From Acidobacteriota bacterium (GTDB taxonomy: Bacteria; Acidobacteriota; Vicinamibacteria; Vicinamibacterales; SCN-69-37), in NCBI GenBank assembly GCA_020853395.1, contig JADYYY010000019.1:124001-188000 (forward strand): a stretch of DNA of 64,000 bases, read 5' to 3'. This document shows positions 9,382 through 18,557 of the stretch, piece by piece. The number at the start of each line of letters is the position of its first letter. The first letter of the stretch is position 1. The notes beneath the pieces were generated by a model. That model worked only from the letters and a program-made list of their open reading frames with translations, was not told the DNA's origin and did not search any database. Position numbers and translations under genes: made by a program.

Positions 9382-9561
9382 TCACCGTTTCGGAGTCCGG
9401 CAGTTCTCGACGAACCTCACACGGCCCGGATCCGCGACCGGCGACTCGATCACCCGGATGCAGGAAGCCGCGATGTTGGCATTCGGCGCGTCTCCCCACG
9501 AGTAATCCTGGAGGCTCACACGTTCGGCCAACCGGATCGTCCAGCTCGGCCACGTCAACAT
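9382..9561 (-). pseudogene. Frameshifted 3' part of the neighbouring secreted-protein gene
   Basis: Directly after the TGA of the secreted-protein gene, the same frame stays open for 59 codons and ends at TGA 9382-9384. From about codon 11 it reads like real protein (LAERVSLQDYSWGDAP, then CIRVIES and VRFVENCR). The first ten codons look like noise, whereas an alternative frame over exactly that stretch reads LNVDVAELDDPV. One lost base near the TGA and one gained base about 35 bases later would join all three pieces into one protein. I therefore read this as the C-terminal part of the upstream gene, broken by two compensating indels or by an assembly error. The rest of the gap to 9132 holds no gene I can support. 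Confidence 0.5.
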
Positions 9562-10272
9562 TCAACCGAACAGGTTGGGCATCCTGACGTGACTGTCGTC
9601 GACATCGGCCTCGAGCGTGAACCGTTCCACGGCCGCCACCTCTCGTGGCACCTCCCAGATGCCGTTCCGAACCGGCAGGCGCAGCGACCGCTCGCCGGAG
9701 GTGATGACGATCTCCTCCGGCGGCGCCTTCTCCTCGCCGTTGTGCAGCACCCGAATGCCCACCACGACGTTCGGGCCCTCCGGCGGCACTTCCCGGGGCG
9801 CCGCGCAGTTCACCGCGCGTGCCTCGTCGCCGCGAACGACGACGTCGAACGTCTGGGTGGACTCGAAGGGCCCCCGGCCGAGGCACGCGGTTCGTGCCTC
9901 GATGGCCGGATCGACCGATCGCACCAGGCGCACCGTCGTGTTCTCCACCGCCACTTCCTCGAGCAGGCCGGTGAGAAACGCCGGACACTGCTCGCAGATG
10001 CGAAACAGTTGAATCAGGAACCCCTTGCGCCGCGCCGGCTGCAGGACGAGCACCGAACGCTGCTGGAATCGGCCCAGCGGATCCAGCGGTTCCCACGTCG
10101 AGTACGCGTACATCGCGCCTTCGACTTCGGCGAGATTCGCGCGGAGGAACGCGATGGCGCGCTGAGGCGACCCGCCCCGGAGGTCGTCGTTCTGGGCCAG
10201 CGCATCGGAGGCGGTCGACAAGAGCCCGATCGACACGACGAGGACGAGCCGACAGCGGAAGCTCGTGCTCAT
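9562..10272 (-). CDS. Secreted hypothetical protein, likely truncated
   Basis: This is a 236-residue exported protein of unknown family. ATG 10272 starts a clear signal peptide (STSFRCRLVLVVSIGLLS, cleavage near ALAQ); the upstream extension is low-quality sequence. The mature part is rich in short beta-like strands, with two cysteine pairs (ICEQCPAF and later single Cys residues) that could form disulfides. It ends FTLEADVDDSHVRMPNLFG, just where the evidence for frameshifts begins (next feature downstream on this strand). The intact protein was probably about 60 residues longer. No neighbour gives a functional hint. Confidence 0.65.
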   Translation of the reverse strand: MSTSFRCRLVLVVSIGLLSTASDALAQNDDLRGGSPQRAIAFLRANLAEVEGAMYAYSTWEPLDPLGRFQQRSVLVLQPARRKGFLIQLFRICEQCPAFLTGLLEEVAVENTTVRLVRSVDPAIEARTACLGRGPFESTQTFDVVVRGDEARAVNCAAPREVPPEGPNVVVGIRVLHNGEEKAPPEEIVITSGERSLRLPVRNGIWEVPREVAAVERFTLEADVDDSHVRMPNLFG

Positions 10273-10576
10273 GCGCGCGAGACGACGTCGTAGACAGGAT
10301 CCTGCGCGTGAGCAGTCGCGCTGCAGGCGGCGACGAGCGCGAGCACAGACAGGCGGCAGTTCCGCACCGTTCGGAAAGGAACGACCATGCTGCGCCTCCC
10401 TGTGACTACCCGTCGGCAGTGCGTGAGGTTCGGTTTGTCGATTGCAGCGGACTGCAGTGGCGCGAGAGCTCGCTGTCAAGCCGCGGCGGCGTGGCTGCGG
10501 CGACGTGTCGTGTCAAAGCCGCGGCGGCGTGGCGCGGCGTGGCGTGCGGCGTGTCGGCGCTGCGGCGCCGTTCCCA
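10273..10576. other. Intergenic stretch with a short direct repeat
   Basis: There is no credible gene between the secreted-protein start and the glycosidase stop. The segment contains two near-identical copies of CAAGCCGCGGCGGCGTGG (an extra A in the second), about 45 bases apart around 10475-10540. It must also hold the promoter of the secreted-protein gene, but no strong -35/-10 pair is evident. Confidence 0.5.
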
Positions 10577-11818
10577 TCAAAGCGGAATCGAAAGCTGTGC
10601 CGCCTCGGGCGGCGTCGGCACCGATCCAAGTCCCATCGACGCGAGGCGGAGCTGCGATCGGATCAGCTCGGCGGCATACGGCTCGTTGATCACGCGCCGG
10701 TAGCTGCCGTCGGGCTCGTGGACGAAGTCCCAGAGGCCGCTGTTGTGCCAGTGCGACGGGTCGTCCCATTCGAACCGGTCGACGATCGGGTACAGGCACA
10801 CGCCCTCGAGCGGCACGCCGCGCTCGATCGCGAGGACGATCTCGTCGGTCAGCTCGCGCAGCCACTCGGCGCGTCCGACGCCGACGTGGCTGGTCTCGCC
10901 GACGAAGATCGGCCTCCGACAACGCTGATGGGCCTCTTCGACGAGCGCGTGAAACGGCATCCACCGCGGATCGCGCGGATGGACGTGCCAGTGGATCTTC
11001 CGGCCGCCCGGCACCTCCCACTGGTTGTCGTGGTAGACGTTCACGCCCACGACGTCGAGGTACCGATCGTGGCCGCCGAGATCGGGCGCGACGCGTCCCG
11101 CGATCATGTCCCACGCCTCCCACTGGCTGTTCCGCTGGCCGGCGGCGCGGCCGCCGTGGTCGGGCTTGCCCCGCGGCGGCACGGTGTGGATGAGCGGTTC
11201 CACGGAGACGATGCGCGCGCGCGGGTCCACCTCGCGGATCGCATCGACCGACGCGATCCACGCGCGCACCAGTTGACGCTTCACGTCGTCGCCGCGGCCG
11301 TGGAGGAACGGCCTGAACCACCCCACCGCGCCGGCCGCCCACGCGAAGAACGACAGCTCGTTGATCGGCGTCACGAAGAGCGGCCCCGTGGTCCGTTCAC
11401 GGAGATGGCGCGCCGTCGCGGCCGCGAAGCGCGCGAAGCGATCGACGAACGCCGGCGCGAAGAGGTCGAGGCCGTCCGGCCAGCCGTAGTGCAGCAGGTC
11501 CCAGATCACCTGGATGCCGTGCGCGCGCGCGGCCGCCGCGTACGGCTCCAGCGAGCTGAAGTCGTACCGCCCGGCCTCGACCTCGATCCGGTGCCAGCGC
11601 GCCGTGTCGCGGGCGGTCGCGATCCCTACCGACCGCAGGCGCGCGTAGTCCTCCGAGACGAACCGATCGTGCTGCGTCGCCTCGAGCATGTCGAGCCGGG
11701 TGCCGGCGCGGTTCACGTGACACGCCGACTCGAAGCCGGCGATCCAGAACGAGTTGAAGAGAGGGGGATGTGACGGGCGCTTCGTCTGCATGACCGCGTG
11801 CGGGCGGGTCCTCTCCAT
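10577..11818 (-). CDS. Clan GH-A glycoside hydrolase-like protein
   Basis: This 413-residue cytoplasmic-looking TIM-barrel protein resembles bacterial beta-glucosidase-like members of clan GH-A. The order of elements fits: an N-terminal NSFWIAGFE, an Arg-Trp pair in DTARWHRIE, the acid/base segment TPINELSFF and the nucleophile segment FVGETSHVG, each ending a barrel strand. It lacks a signal peptide. A ribosome site (GGAGGGGA) precedes ATG 11818, and an internal ATG at 11791 is possible. Enzymes of this type hydrolyse small beta-glycosides; substrate and exact GH family cannot be assigned by eye. Confidence 0.75.
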   Translation of the reverse strand: MERTRPHAVMQTKRPSHPPLFNSFWIAGFESACHVNRAGTRLDMLEATQHDRFVSEDYARLRSVGIATARDTARWHRIEVEAGRYDFSSLEPYAAAARAHGIQVIWDLLHYGWPDGLDLFAPAFVDRFARFAAATARHLRERTTGPLFVTPINELSFFAWAAGAVGWFRPFLHGRGDDVKRQLVRAWIASVDAIREVDPRARIVSVEPLIHTVPPRGKPDHGGRAAGQRNSQWEAWDMIAGRVAPDLGGHDRYLDVVGVNVYHDNQWEVPGGRKIHWHVHPRDPRWMPFHALVEEAHQRCRRPIFVGETSHVGVGRAEWLRELTDEIVLAIERGVPLEGVCLYPIVDRFEWDDPSHWHNSGLWDFVHEPDGSYRRVINEPYAAELIRSQLRLASMGLGSVPTPPEAAQLSIPL

Positions 11819-11883
11819 TATGGCAGTCCCCTCCGCGGCCGCCCGACGCGGTTTGCGGGTACACTCGACCTTCTCTGACGCGC

Positions 11884-13266
11884 GTGAGTACCCGACCCGT
11901 CCGGACGAGGCCCTTCGATCGCTCGCTCGTGGAAGGCCCGATTGGCAAGGCCGTGTGGAAGATCGCCTGGCCGACGATGCTCCAGAACATCATCGCGGGG
12001 CTGCAGGGCATCATCGACCACGTCATGGTCGGGCACTTCGTCGGCTACGTCGGCAACGCGGCCATCGGCGTCAGTTGGCAGATCGTCCTCGTCGTCATCG
12101 TGTTCGGCAGCTCGGTGTTCAGCGGCATGGGCGTGCTCGTCGCGCGCTTCGCCGGCGCCGACGAGCCCGAAAAGGTGAACCGCGTCGTCTACCAGGCGTT
12201 CCTCACGGCGGCCGGCCTGTCGGTGCTGCTCGCCGTGTTCGGATGGATCGCCGCGCCGAGCCTGCTCGACCTCGTCAACGCGGCGCCAGCCGTGCGCGCC
12301 GAGGCCATGCCGTTCCTGCGCACGATGCTGCTCGGCATGATGGGCATGATGATGTTCTTCATGCTGAGCGGCGCGTTCCGATCGGCCGGCGACTCGCAGA
12401 CGCCGCTGCGGCTCGGCGTGATGATGACGGTGCTCACCGTCGCGTTCAACCTCGTGCTGATCCCGATGTTCGGCACGGTCGGCGCCGCGTTCGGCACGAT
12501 CGCCAGCAGCTCGCTCGTCTCGGCGTTCGGCGTGTGGCGCATGCGGCGTCCCGACTCGGTGATCCACTTCGATCCCGGCATGCGCCGTGCGCCCGATCCG
12601 TCGATCATCCGCGCGCTCTTCCGCTTCGGCCTGCCGACCGGCGTGCAGGGCATCGCGATGAACGTCGCGGGCGTGCTGCTGCTCCGGTTCATCGGATCGC
12701 TCGAGGAGAGCGCCGCGGCGCAGGCCGCCTACGCGGTCGGCTACACGGAGCTGTTCTCGCTGATCACCTGGACGTCGGTCGGGCTCATGGGCGCCGCGGC
12801 GACGATCGCCGGGCAGAACCTCGGCGCGGGCCGGCCCGAGCGGGTGATCGAGGGCGTGTCGGTGGCCTCGCGCATCGGGCTGATGCTGGCCGCGGTCGTC
12901 GGCGCGCTGTTCCTGCTCGCGCCGACGATGCTGCTCGGCGTGTTCGGCATGACCGAGCCGGCCGTGCTCTCGATCGGCCGGCAACTGCTGCGGTACCTCG
13001 CCGTCTCCGGCCTGTTCATCACGGTCGCCCTCTCCGTCACGGGCGCGCTCCAGGGCACCGGCGACACGCGCAGCCCGCTGTACGTCTCGATCGTGTCGCA
13101 GATCGTCGTCCCGCTCGGGCTCTGCCAGTGGTGGCAGATGACGGGGGCGCTCGAGCCGGGCCGCATCTGGCTCGCGATCGTCCTCGGCCACATCACGCGC
13201 TGCCTGCTCAGCATCGCGATCTTCCGCAGCCAGCGCTGGCGCGGAATCCAGGTCGAGATCACGTGA
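11884..13266 (+). CDS. MATE family efflux transporter
   Basis: This 460-residue integral membrane protein has about twelve hydrophobic segments in two similar halves, typical of MATE (NorM/DinF-like) Na+- or H+-coupled exporters of cationic drugs and toxic organics. Recognisable family stretches are AWPTMLQNIIAGLQGIIDHV near residue 27, GDSQTPLRLG near 175 and TGDTRSPLYVS near 395. Translation is assigned to GTG 11884, 18 bases after a TACACT hexamer at 11860. It is divergent from the glycosidase and convergent with the Gfo/Idh gene. The cargo is unknown. Confidence 0.92.
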   Translation: MSTRPVRTRPFDRSLVEGPIGKAVWKIAWPTMLQNIIAGLQGIIDHVMVGHFVGYVGNAAIGVSWQIVLVVIVFGSSVFSGMGVLVARFAGADEPEKVNRVVYQAFLTAAGLSVLLAVFGWIAAPSLLDLVNAAPAVRAEAMPFLRTMLLGMMGMMMFFMLSGAFRSAGDSQTPLRLGVMMTVLTVAFNLVLIPMFGTVGAAFGTIASSSLVSAFGVWRMRRPDSVIHFDPGMRRAPDPSIIRALFRFGLPTGVQGIAMNVAGVLLLRFIGSLEESAAAQAAYAVGYTELFSLITWTSVGLMGAAATIAGQNLGAGRPERVIEGVSVASRIGLMLAAVVGALFLLAPTMLLGVFGMTEPAVLSIGRQLLRYLAVSGLFITVALSVTGALQGTGDTRSPLYVSIVSQIVVPLGLCQWWQMTGALEPGRIWLAIVLGHITRCLLSIAIFRSQRWRGIQVEIT

Positions 13267-13346
13267 CGGTCCCGGGTCCTGGGTCCCGGGTCCGATGGTC
13301 CTGGGTCCCGGGTCCGATGGTCCGGAGTTCCGGGTCCGATGGTCCG
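13267..13346. repeat. Heptamer repeat array (GGTCCYG type)
   Basis: The whole gap between the convergent MATE and Gfo/Idh genes consists of seven-base units GGTCCCG or GGTCCTG, interspersed with the eight-base variant GGTCCGAT. The same unit, in the opposite orientation, fills another gap at 24960-25055. Confidence 0.85.
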
Positions 13347-14537
13347 TCAGTCCACGCCCAGCTCCGCCGCGTAGCGCGCGGCGTCTGCCGCCGTCGCCAC
13401 GGGAGTGCCGCGATGGTCGCCGAGGTCGAACACCTGGCCGCCGCGCCGCGAGCTCGCTTCCGCGAGGTTGGCGACGAGGAGCGTCTTCCACCCGATCTCG
13501 AGGCTCGGCTCGAGCGGCTGGCCGGCCGCGACGTTGGCGGCGAACGCGCGCACTTCCTGCTCGTAGGCGCGGGCGAAGCGCGCGTAGAAGTCGGGCTGGT
13601 GCGAGTTGGGCCGCGTCATCGGGAAGTCGAGCGCCTCGAGCAGCATCCCGCGCGGCACCGGCCCGTCGTCTGCGCCGCACCACAGGTTGGCGTGGACGAT
13701 GCCGAAATCGCCGACGAACTCGCCGACGTCGATCCGGCCGCGCGTGCCGACGAGCGTGAAGCGGTTGTCGTAGCCGGTGCGGTTGATGCGCGACCCCCAG
13801 AGGTGCGCGAGCGAGCCGTCGTCCCAGGTGCAGAAGGCGTGCACGATGTTGGCCCCCTCGCCCGCGCGATCCTCGTAGTGCGGCGCGAGGAACTGGATGG
13901 CCTGGACGCGGCGCGGCAGCGTGAAGCCGCGGAAGCTCATGGCCTCGTAGACCAGGTGGATCGCCATGTCGGCGGTGATCCCGCAGCTCTGGTAGCCGGC
14001 AGGCGTGGGGTTCTTGTCCTGCAGCACGTGCGACGTCTGCTGCAGGTCGCCGATGAGCCCCTCGGCGACCCATCGGGACGCGGCGCGCGTGGCCGCGTCG
14101 TAGCCGCGCTGGAAGCCGACCTGCACGAGCGAGTCGCCGCTCGGCCCGAGCGCGGCGCAGAAGGCGGCCGCCTCCGCGATCGATCCGGCGAGCGGCTTCT
14201 CGACGAGCACGGGGATGCCGCGCGAGGTGAACGCGAGCGCGTCGCGCGCGTGGTCCTCGGTGCGCGACGCGACGATCGCGGCGTCGAGCCCGCCCTCGGC
14301 CATGTCCTCCGGCTGCGAGTACGTCTTCAGATCGCCGCTGATGCTGCGGTCGAGGACCGCGACGCGTTCGGCGGTCTCGGTGCGCGACGCCTCACGGCGG
14401 TCGCCGATGGCCACGAACTCGATCCGCCGCTCGCAGGCGAGCCGGATGAGCGTCTCTACATGTACCAGTCCCATGCGGCCCACGCCGAAGACGCCGAGTC
14501 TCGGCCGGCGGGTGCGGTCTGGGGAGGATGTCCGCAT
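13347..14537 (-). CDS. Gfo/Idh/MocA family oxidoreductase
   Basis: This 396-residue NAD(P)-dependent oxidoreductase has an N-terminal Rossmann motif LGVFGVGRMGLVHVETL near residue 14 and the family's EKPLAGSIAEA segment near 155. It is followed by the larger alpha/beta domain that shapes the sugar-like substrate pocket. The start at 14537 has CAGGAG six bases upstream. Relatives act on inositols, glucose-fructose or other polyols. The neighbourhood does not reveal the substrate. It converges with the MATE gene across a repeat array. Confidence 0.9.
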   Translation of the reverse strand: MRTSSPDRTRRPRLGVFGVGRMGLVHVETLIRLACERRIEFVAIGDRREASRTETAERVAVLDRSISGDLKTYSQPEDMAEGGLDAAIVASRTEDHARDALAFTSRGIPVLVEKPLAGSIAEAAAFCAALGPSGDSLVQVGFQRGYDAATRAASRWVAEGLIGDLQQTSHVLQDKNPTPAGYQSCGITADMAIHLVYEAMSFRGFTLPRRVQAIQFLAPHYEDRAGEGANIVHAFCTWDDGSLAHLWGSRINRTGYDNRFTLVGTRGRIDVGEFVGDFGIVHANLWCGADDGPVPRGMLLEALDFPMTRPNSHQPDFYARFARAYEQEVRAFAANVAAGQPLEPSLEIGWKTLLVANLAEASSRRGGQVFDLGDHRGTPVATAADAARYAAELGVD

Positions 14538-14743
14538 CGCGCGCTCCTGATGCCGGAACGCCCGCGAGCCGACGCCGCCGGCGCTCGACCGCGCCGCGGT
14601 GCTGCTCCGGGGCGTGCCGATGCGACGTCAGGTCTCGCGACGTTCCGTCGATGACGATCGCCGATCGCGGCGACGAGCTCGCCGGCGGCCGGCAGCGGCC
14701 CCCGGCCCATCGCCGGCGGCACCTGCACATAGTACCGCCCTCC

Positions 14744-17089
14744 TCACCAGCGAAACACGCTCAGCAGGTTGTTGAAGTCGTCGGTCCACACCGGCGCGAG
14801 CGGATCCGCCGCGGGCGTCGTCCACGTGGCATCGTCGGCGATCGCGCCGACGGCACCGGCGTCGCGGGCGATCACCGCCCACTGCGACGGCATCATCCCG
14901 CGGCCCGCCAGCCGCGGATCGATGTGCAGGTCGTCCTTCTTGCGGTAGGCGAGCCCCAGCTCGGCGGAGATGCCGGCGAGCACGCGGCCGAGATCGAGAT
15001 GGCGGTTGCTGATGTTGAACGCGAGCAGGCCGCCCGGCGCGAGCTTCTCCATGTAGAGCGCGATCGCCTCGCGCGTGATGAGGTGGATCGGGATCGCATC
15101 CGAGCTGTAGGCGTCGAGCACGAGCAGGTCGTACTCGCCCGCCGCGGCCGATTGCAGCGACAGCCGCGCGTCGCCGGTGACGATGCGCGCATCCGGCGCG
15201 CAGAGGCGCAGGAACGTGAACAACCCCGTGTCGCGCGCGATCTCGACGACCGCCGGGTCGAGCTCGTAGAACGTCCACCGCTGCGCCGGCGTTCGATAGC
15301 ACGCGATCGACCCCGTGCCGAGCCCGACGACGCCGACCCGGCCCTGCGGATGGGCCGTGTTGAACACGGCGAAGATCTGGCCGAGCGGCCCGTTCGGATG
15401 GAAGTAGGTGAGCGGCTCGCGCTCGCGCGCCGGGTCGAGGCTCTGCGCGCCGTGCGTCGTGTTGCCGTGGCCGAGCACGCGGTAGCGGCCCGACGGCTGG
15501 AGCACCACCCGGTTGATGCCGTAGAAGGTGCGGTCGACGAGCAGCAGCGTGCCGCGGCCGGCGCCGTAGAGCGTGCTCGCGGCGAACACCGCGCCGAGCG
15601 TGAGCGCGAACGCCGCGCGGCGCCGCCCGAACGCCAGGCCCGCGGCGAGCGGCGCGCCGAACATCAGGCCGCGCGCGAGCCAGCTCGACGGATGGTCCGG
15701 TGCCTGGAGCGTGAGCACGACGATCGCCGAGACCGCGCCGGCGGCGGCCGGCACGACGAGATCGATCCATCCACGCCGCGATGCCGTGGCTGGTGCCGCC
15801 GGCACGTCCTTCGAGCGCCCGCGACCGTCCGCCTTCGGCACCGCCCGCCCCTCGCGGCGCGGCGTGCCCTTCTCCGGCGCTGCCGCGGGCTTCGCAGGCA
15901 TCAAGAGCGCGGCGGCGAGGATCAGGCTGAGCGGGTACTCGTAGACGTGCTCGAAGAGCAGCGGCGCCGCGAGCGCGTTGAACATGCCGCCGAGCGCGCC
16001 GCCGAGCGACACGATCAAATAGAAGCGCGTCAGCTCGCCCGGCCCCGGCCGCAGCGAGGCCAGCCGGCCGTGGCACGCCAGCGCGATCACGAAGAACGCC
16101 GCCACGTGCGACGCCACGAGCCACCAGTCCGTCGACTCCTCCTTCGCCGCGATGAGGAACATCAGGCCGGCGAGCACGAACGGCACCACGGCCGACACGG
16201 CTCGCGGCGGCACGGGCGGCCGTCGCGCGAACGTGAGCACGAACGTCACGAGGTACACGGCGAGCGGGATGACCCAGAGCAGCGGCACCGCGGACAGGTC
16301 CGTCGTGAGGTACGTCGTGACGCTGAGCATCAGGCTGACCGGCACGGCGGCGAGCGCCAGCCAGCGCATCTGACGCGCGAGCGCCGGGCGGCCGGCCGGC
16401 GGATCGTCGGGCACGACCGCCGGCGACGCGTCCGGTGCGCCGCCCATGTTCGCGCCGCGCGCTTTCAGAATCAGCACGCCGCAGCCGGCGCAGAGGACGA
16501 CGAAGGCGGCGTAGCCGAACGTCCACCAGCGGGCCTGCTCTCCGAGCGGGAGCCAGCGCTCCATCGCCACGGGGTAGCCGAGCAGCGCGAGCAGGCTGCC
16601 GGCGTTGCTGGACGCGTACAGGAAGTACGGGTCGCGGCCGTGCGGATGCCCGCTCGCCGAGAACCATCGCTGCAGCAGCGGCGCCGTCGTCGAGACGACC
16701 ACGAACGGCAGGCCGACGGCGACGGCGAGCACGGCGAGCAGCGACGCCGCGGGGTGATCGGGATTCGGCGTCCAGGCGTCGGGGATGCCGAGCGGCAGCA
16801 CCGCGAAGGGGATGGCGAGCAGCAGGAAGTGGACGAGCACCTGCGCGCGCGGCGAGAGCGCGCGGCTCGAGAAGTAGGCGTACGCGTAGCCGGCGAGCAG
16901 CGCGGCCTGGTAGAAGACGACCGCCGTGTTCCACACGGCCGGCGAGCCGCCGAGCCGCGGCAGCACCATGCGCGCGAACATCGGCTGCACGAGAAAGAGC
17001 AGCGCGGCGCTGAGGAAGATCGTCAGCGTGTAGAGGCCGAGCACGAATGCCGTGCCGTGTGGCGCGGGCCGGCGGTCAACGGAGGACAC
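14744..17089 (-). CDS. Fused membrane protein/spermidine synthase-like methyltransferase fold
   Basis: This 781-residue protein has an N-terminal region (about 1-530) of roughly twelve or more hydrophobic segments. Its C-terminal domain (about 560-760) resembles the nucleotide-binding fold of spermidine synthases: VGVVGLGTGSIACY, the acidic strand end FYELDP, VTGDARLSL and LLVLDAYSSDAIPIHLIT. This arrangement is widely annotated as 'fused MFS/spermidine synthase'. The role is not settled; polyamine transfer is an analogy only. Translation starts at GTG 17089. A charged Ala/Lys-rich insert lies near residues 400-430. Confidence 0.87.
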   Translation of the reverse strand: MSSVDRRPAPHGTAFVLGLYTLTIFLSAALLFLVQPMFARMVLPRLGGSPAVWNTAVVFYQAALLAGYAYAYFSSRALSPRAQVLVHFLLLAIPFAVLPLGIPDAWTPNPDHPAASLLAVLAVAVGLPFVVVSTTAPLLQRWFSASGHPHGRDPYFLYASSNAGSLLALLGYPVAMERWLPLGEQARWWTFGYAAFVVLCAGCGVLILKARGANMGGAPDASPAVVPDDPPAGRPALARQMRWLALAAVPVSLMLSVTTYLTTDLSAVPLLWVIPLAVYLVTFVLTFARRPPVPPRAVSAVVPFVLAGLMFLIAAKEESTDWWLVASHVAAFFVIALACHGRLASLRPGPGELTRFYLIVSLGGALGGMFNALAAPLLFEHVYEYPLSLILAAALLMPAKPAAAPEKGTPRREGRAVPKADGRGRSKDVPAAPATASRRGWIDLVVPAAAGAVSAIVVLTLQAPDHPSSWLARGLMFGAPLAAGLAFGRRRAAFALTLGAVFAASTLYGAGRGTLLLVDRTFYGINRVVLQPSGRYRVLGHGNTTHGAQSLDPAREREPLTYFHPNGPLGQIFAVFNTAHPQGRVGVVGLGTGSIACYRTPAQRWTFYELDPAVVEIARDTGLFTFLRLCAPDARIVTGDARLSLQSAAAGEYDLLVLDAYSSDAIPIHLITREAIALYMEKLAPGGLLAFNISNRHLDLGRVLAGISAELGLAYRKKDDLHIDPRLAGRGMMPSQWAVIARDAGAVGAIADDATWTTPAADPLAPVWTDDFNNLLSVFRW

Positions 17090-17256
17090 GTGTAGGCATG
17101 ACCTCGGAGGAGTGAATTCTACAGGGCGGCGCGCGAGCGCCGCGGCGATGGCCGGACAACGACGCGCCAGCGCTCCCGGGTAAGATTACCTGTCGCCGCG
17201 AGCGCCTCGCGATCCTGCCGGATCGGGGCGCCGGAACGTCCGTCGAAAGGACCGTC

Positions 17257-18522
17257 GTGTCAGCCACGCTCAGCGAGTTCGCGAAGCACCTCAACGTCGA
17301 GACCGCGTTCACCGTGCTCGCCGTCGCTCGGTCCCTGAAGGCGCAGGGCAAGGATGTCGTCGAGCTGGAAATCGGCGACAGCCCGTTCGAGAGCACGCCG
17401 TCGGCCAAGGCCGCCGGCACGCAGGCGATCGAGGAGAACCAGTCGCACTACTGCCCGTCGCCCGGCCTGCCGGCGTTCAGGGAGGCGGCCGCCCGGTTCG
17501 TGCGCGAGGAGTTCGGCATTCCTGCCGCGGCGGAGCACGTGGTGGCGGGACCGGGCGCCAAGATCTTCCAGCAGTTCTTCTGCGAGGCGTTTCTCGACGC
17601 CGGCGACGGCGCGCTCGTGTTCAGCCCGCACTTCCCGACGTTCGTGCCCAACATCGAGCGCCGGCAGGCGCGCGCCGTGTTCGTCCCGCTGCGACAGGAA
17701 CAGGAGTTCCGGCCCGACGTCGGCGCGATCGAGCGCTTCCTCCGGGAGGATCCGTCCCCGAAGGCGATCTTCCTGAACTCCCCGCACAACCCGACCGGCG
17801 GCGTCGCGACCGAGGACGATCTGCGCCGCATCGCGGACGTCGTCCGCGGCACGAACGTCGCCGTGTTCAGCGACGAGCCCTACTGCCACATGGTCTGGAA
17901 AGGGCGGCACCGGTCGCTGCTCGAGCAGCCCGACATGCTGGAGCAGTGCGTTGCCGCGTACACGTTCAGCAAGTCCTACAGCATGAGCGGCTGGCGCCTC
18001 GGATTCGCCGTCTCATCGGCCCGGATCGCCGAGGCGATCGCGAAGATGATCAACACGTGCCTGTCGTGCGTGCCGCCGATCGTGCAGCTCGCCGGCGCGG
18101 CGGCGCTCGGGCAGGACGCGGCCGCGCGCGACCGCGACATGCAGCGGTTCCGCGAGAAGGTCGTGCTGCTCACCGAAGGGCTGAACCGGATCGACGGCAT
18201 CCGCACGCTGGATCCGACGGCGACGTTCTACGTGTTCCCGAACGTGGCGCCGATCTGCAATCGGCTCGGCATCACGAGCCATGGGTTGGCGCTCTACCTG
18301 CTCGAGGGCGCGGACGACCGCTTCGGCGTGGCGTGCCTGGGCGGCGAGTGTTTCGGCGATGCCGGCGCCGGGTTCCTGCGGTTCAGTTGCGCGGAGCCGA
18401 ACGAGCGGCTGCAGCAGGCGCTCGCCTTCCTTCCGGCAGCCCTGTCGCGGACCGACCGCGTGGCCGCCTATCTGGCGAAGAACCCGAGATTCAGGCTGCA
18501 GACTCCCTATCCGACACGCTGA
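17257..18522 (+). CDS. PLP-dependent aminotransferase (class I/II)
   Basis: This 421-residue fold-type I aminotransferase has its PLP lysine at residue 239 in TFSKSYSMSGWRLGF. Substrate and cofactor motifs NSPHNPTGGV and SDEPYCHM are present, with the conserved PSPGLPAFREAA near the N-terminus. Such enzymes move amino groups between an amino acid and a 2-oxo acid; specificity is not readable. GTG 17257 follows AAAGGA. It lies 36 bases before the FMN-binding gene on the same strand, so the two may be co-transcribed, but a functional link to the redox genes is not evident. Confidence 0.9.
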   Translation: MSATLSEFAKHLNVETAFTVLAVARSLKAQGKDVVELEIGDSPFESTPSAKAAGTQAIEENQSHYCPSPGLPAFREAAARFVREEFGIPAAAEHVVAGPGAKIFQQFFCEAFLDAGDGALVFSPHFPTFVPNIERRQARAVFVPLRQEQEFRPDVGAIERFLREDPSPKAIFLNSPHNPTGGVATEDDLRRIADVVRGTNVAVFSDEPYCHMVWKGRHRSLLEQPDMLEQCVAAYTFSKSYSMSGWRLGFAVSSARIAEAIAKMINTCLSCVPPIVQLAGAAALGQDAAARDRDMQRFREKVVLLTEGLNRIDGIRTLDPTATFYVFPNVAPICNRLGITSHGLALYLLEGADDRFGVACLGGECFGDAGAGFLRFSCAEPNERLQQALAFLPAALSRTDRVAAYLAKNPRFRLQTPYPTR

Positions 18523-18557
18523 CCGCGCCGCCGTCGTATTGCCGTGAGGAATCGCTG

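Noticed and set aside
9550-9570. Programmed frameshift or stop-codon readthrough in the secreted-protein gene
   Set aside because: No slippery heptamer, pseudoknot or SECIS-like structure is evident; two separate indels explain the frames better.
9207-9587. Plus-strand open frame of 126 codons
   Set aside because: It has a Ser/Arg-rich low-complexity product, no ribosome site, and is antisense to the better protein-like sequence of the frameshifted gene.
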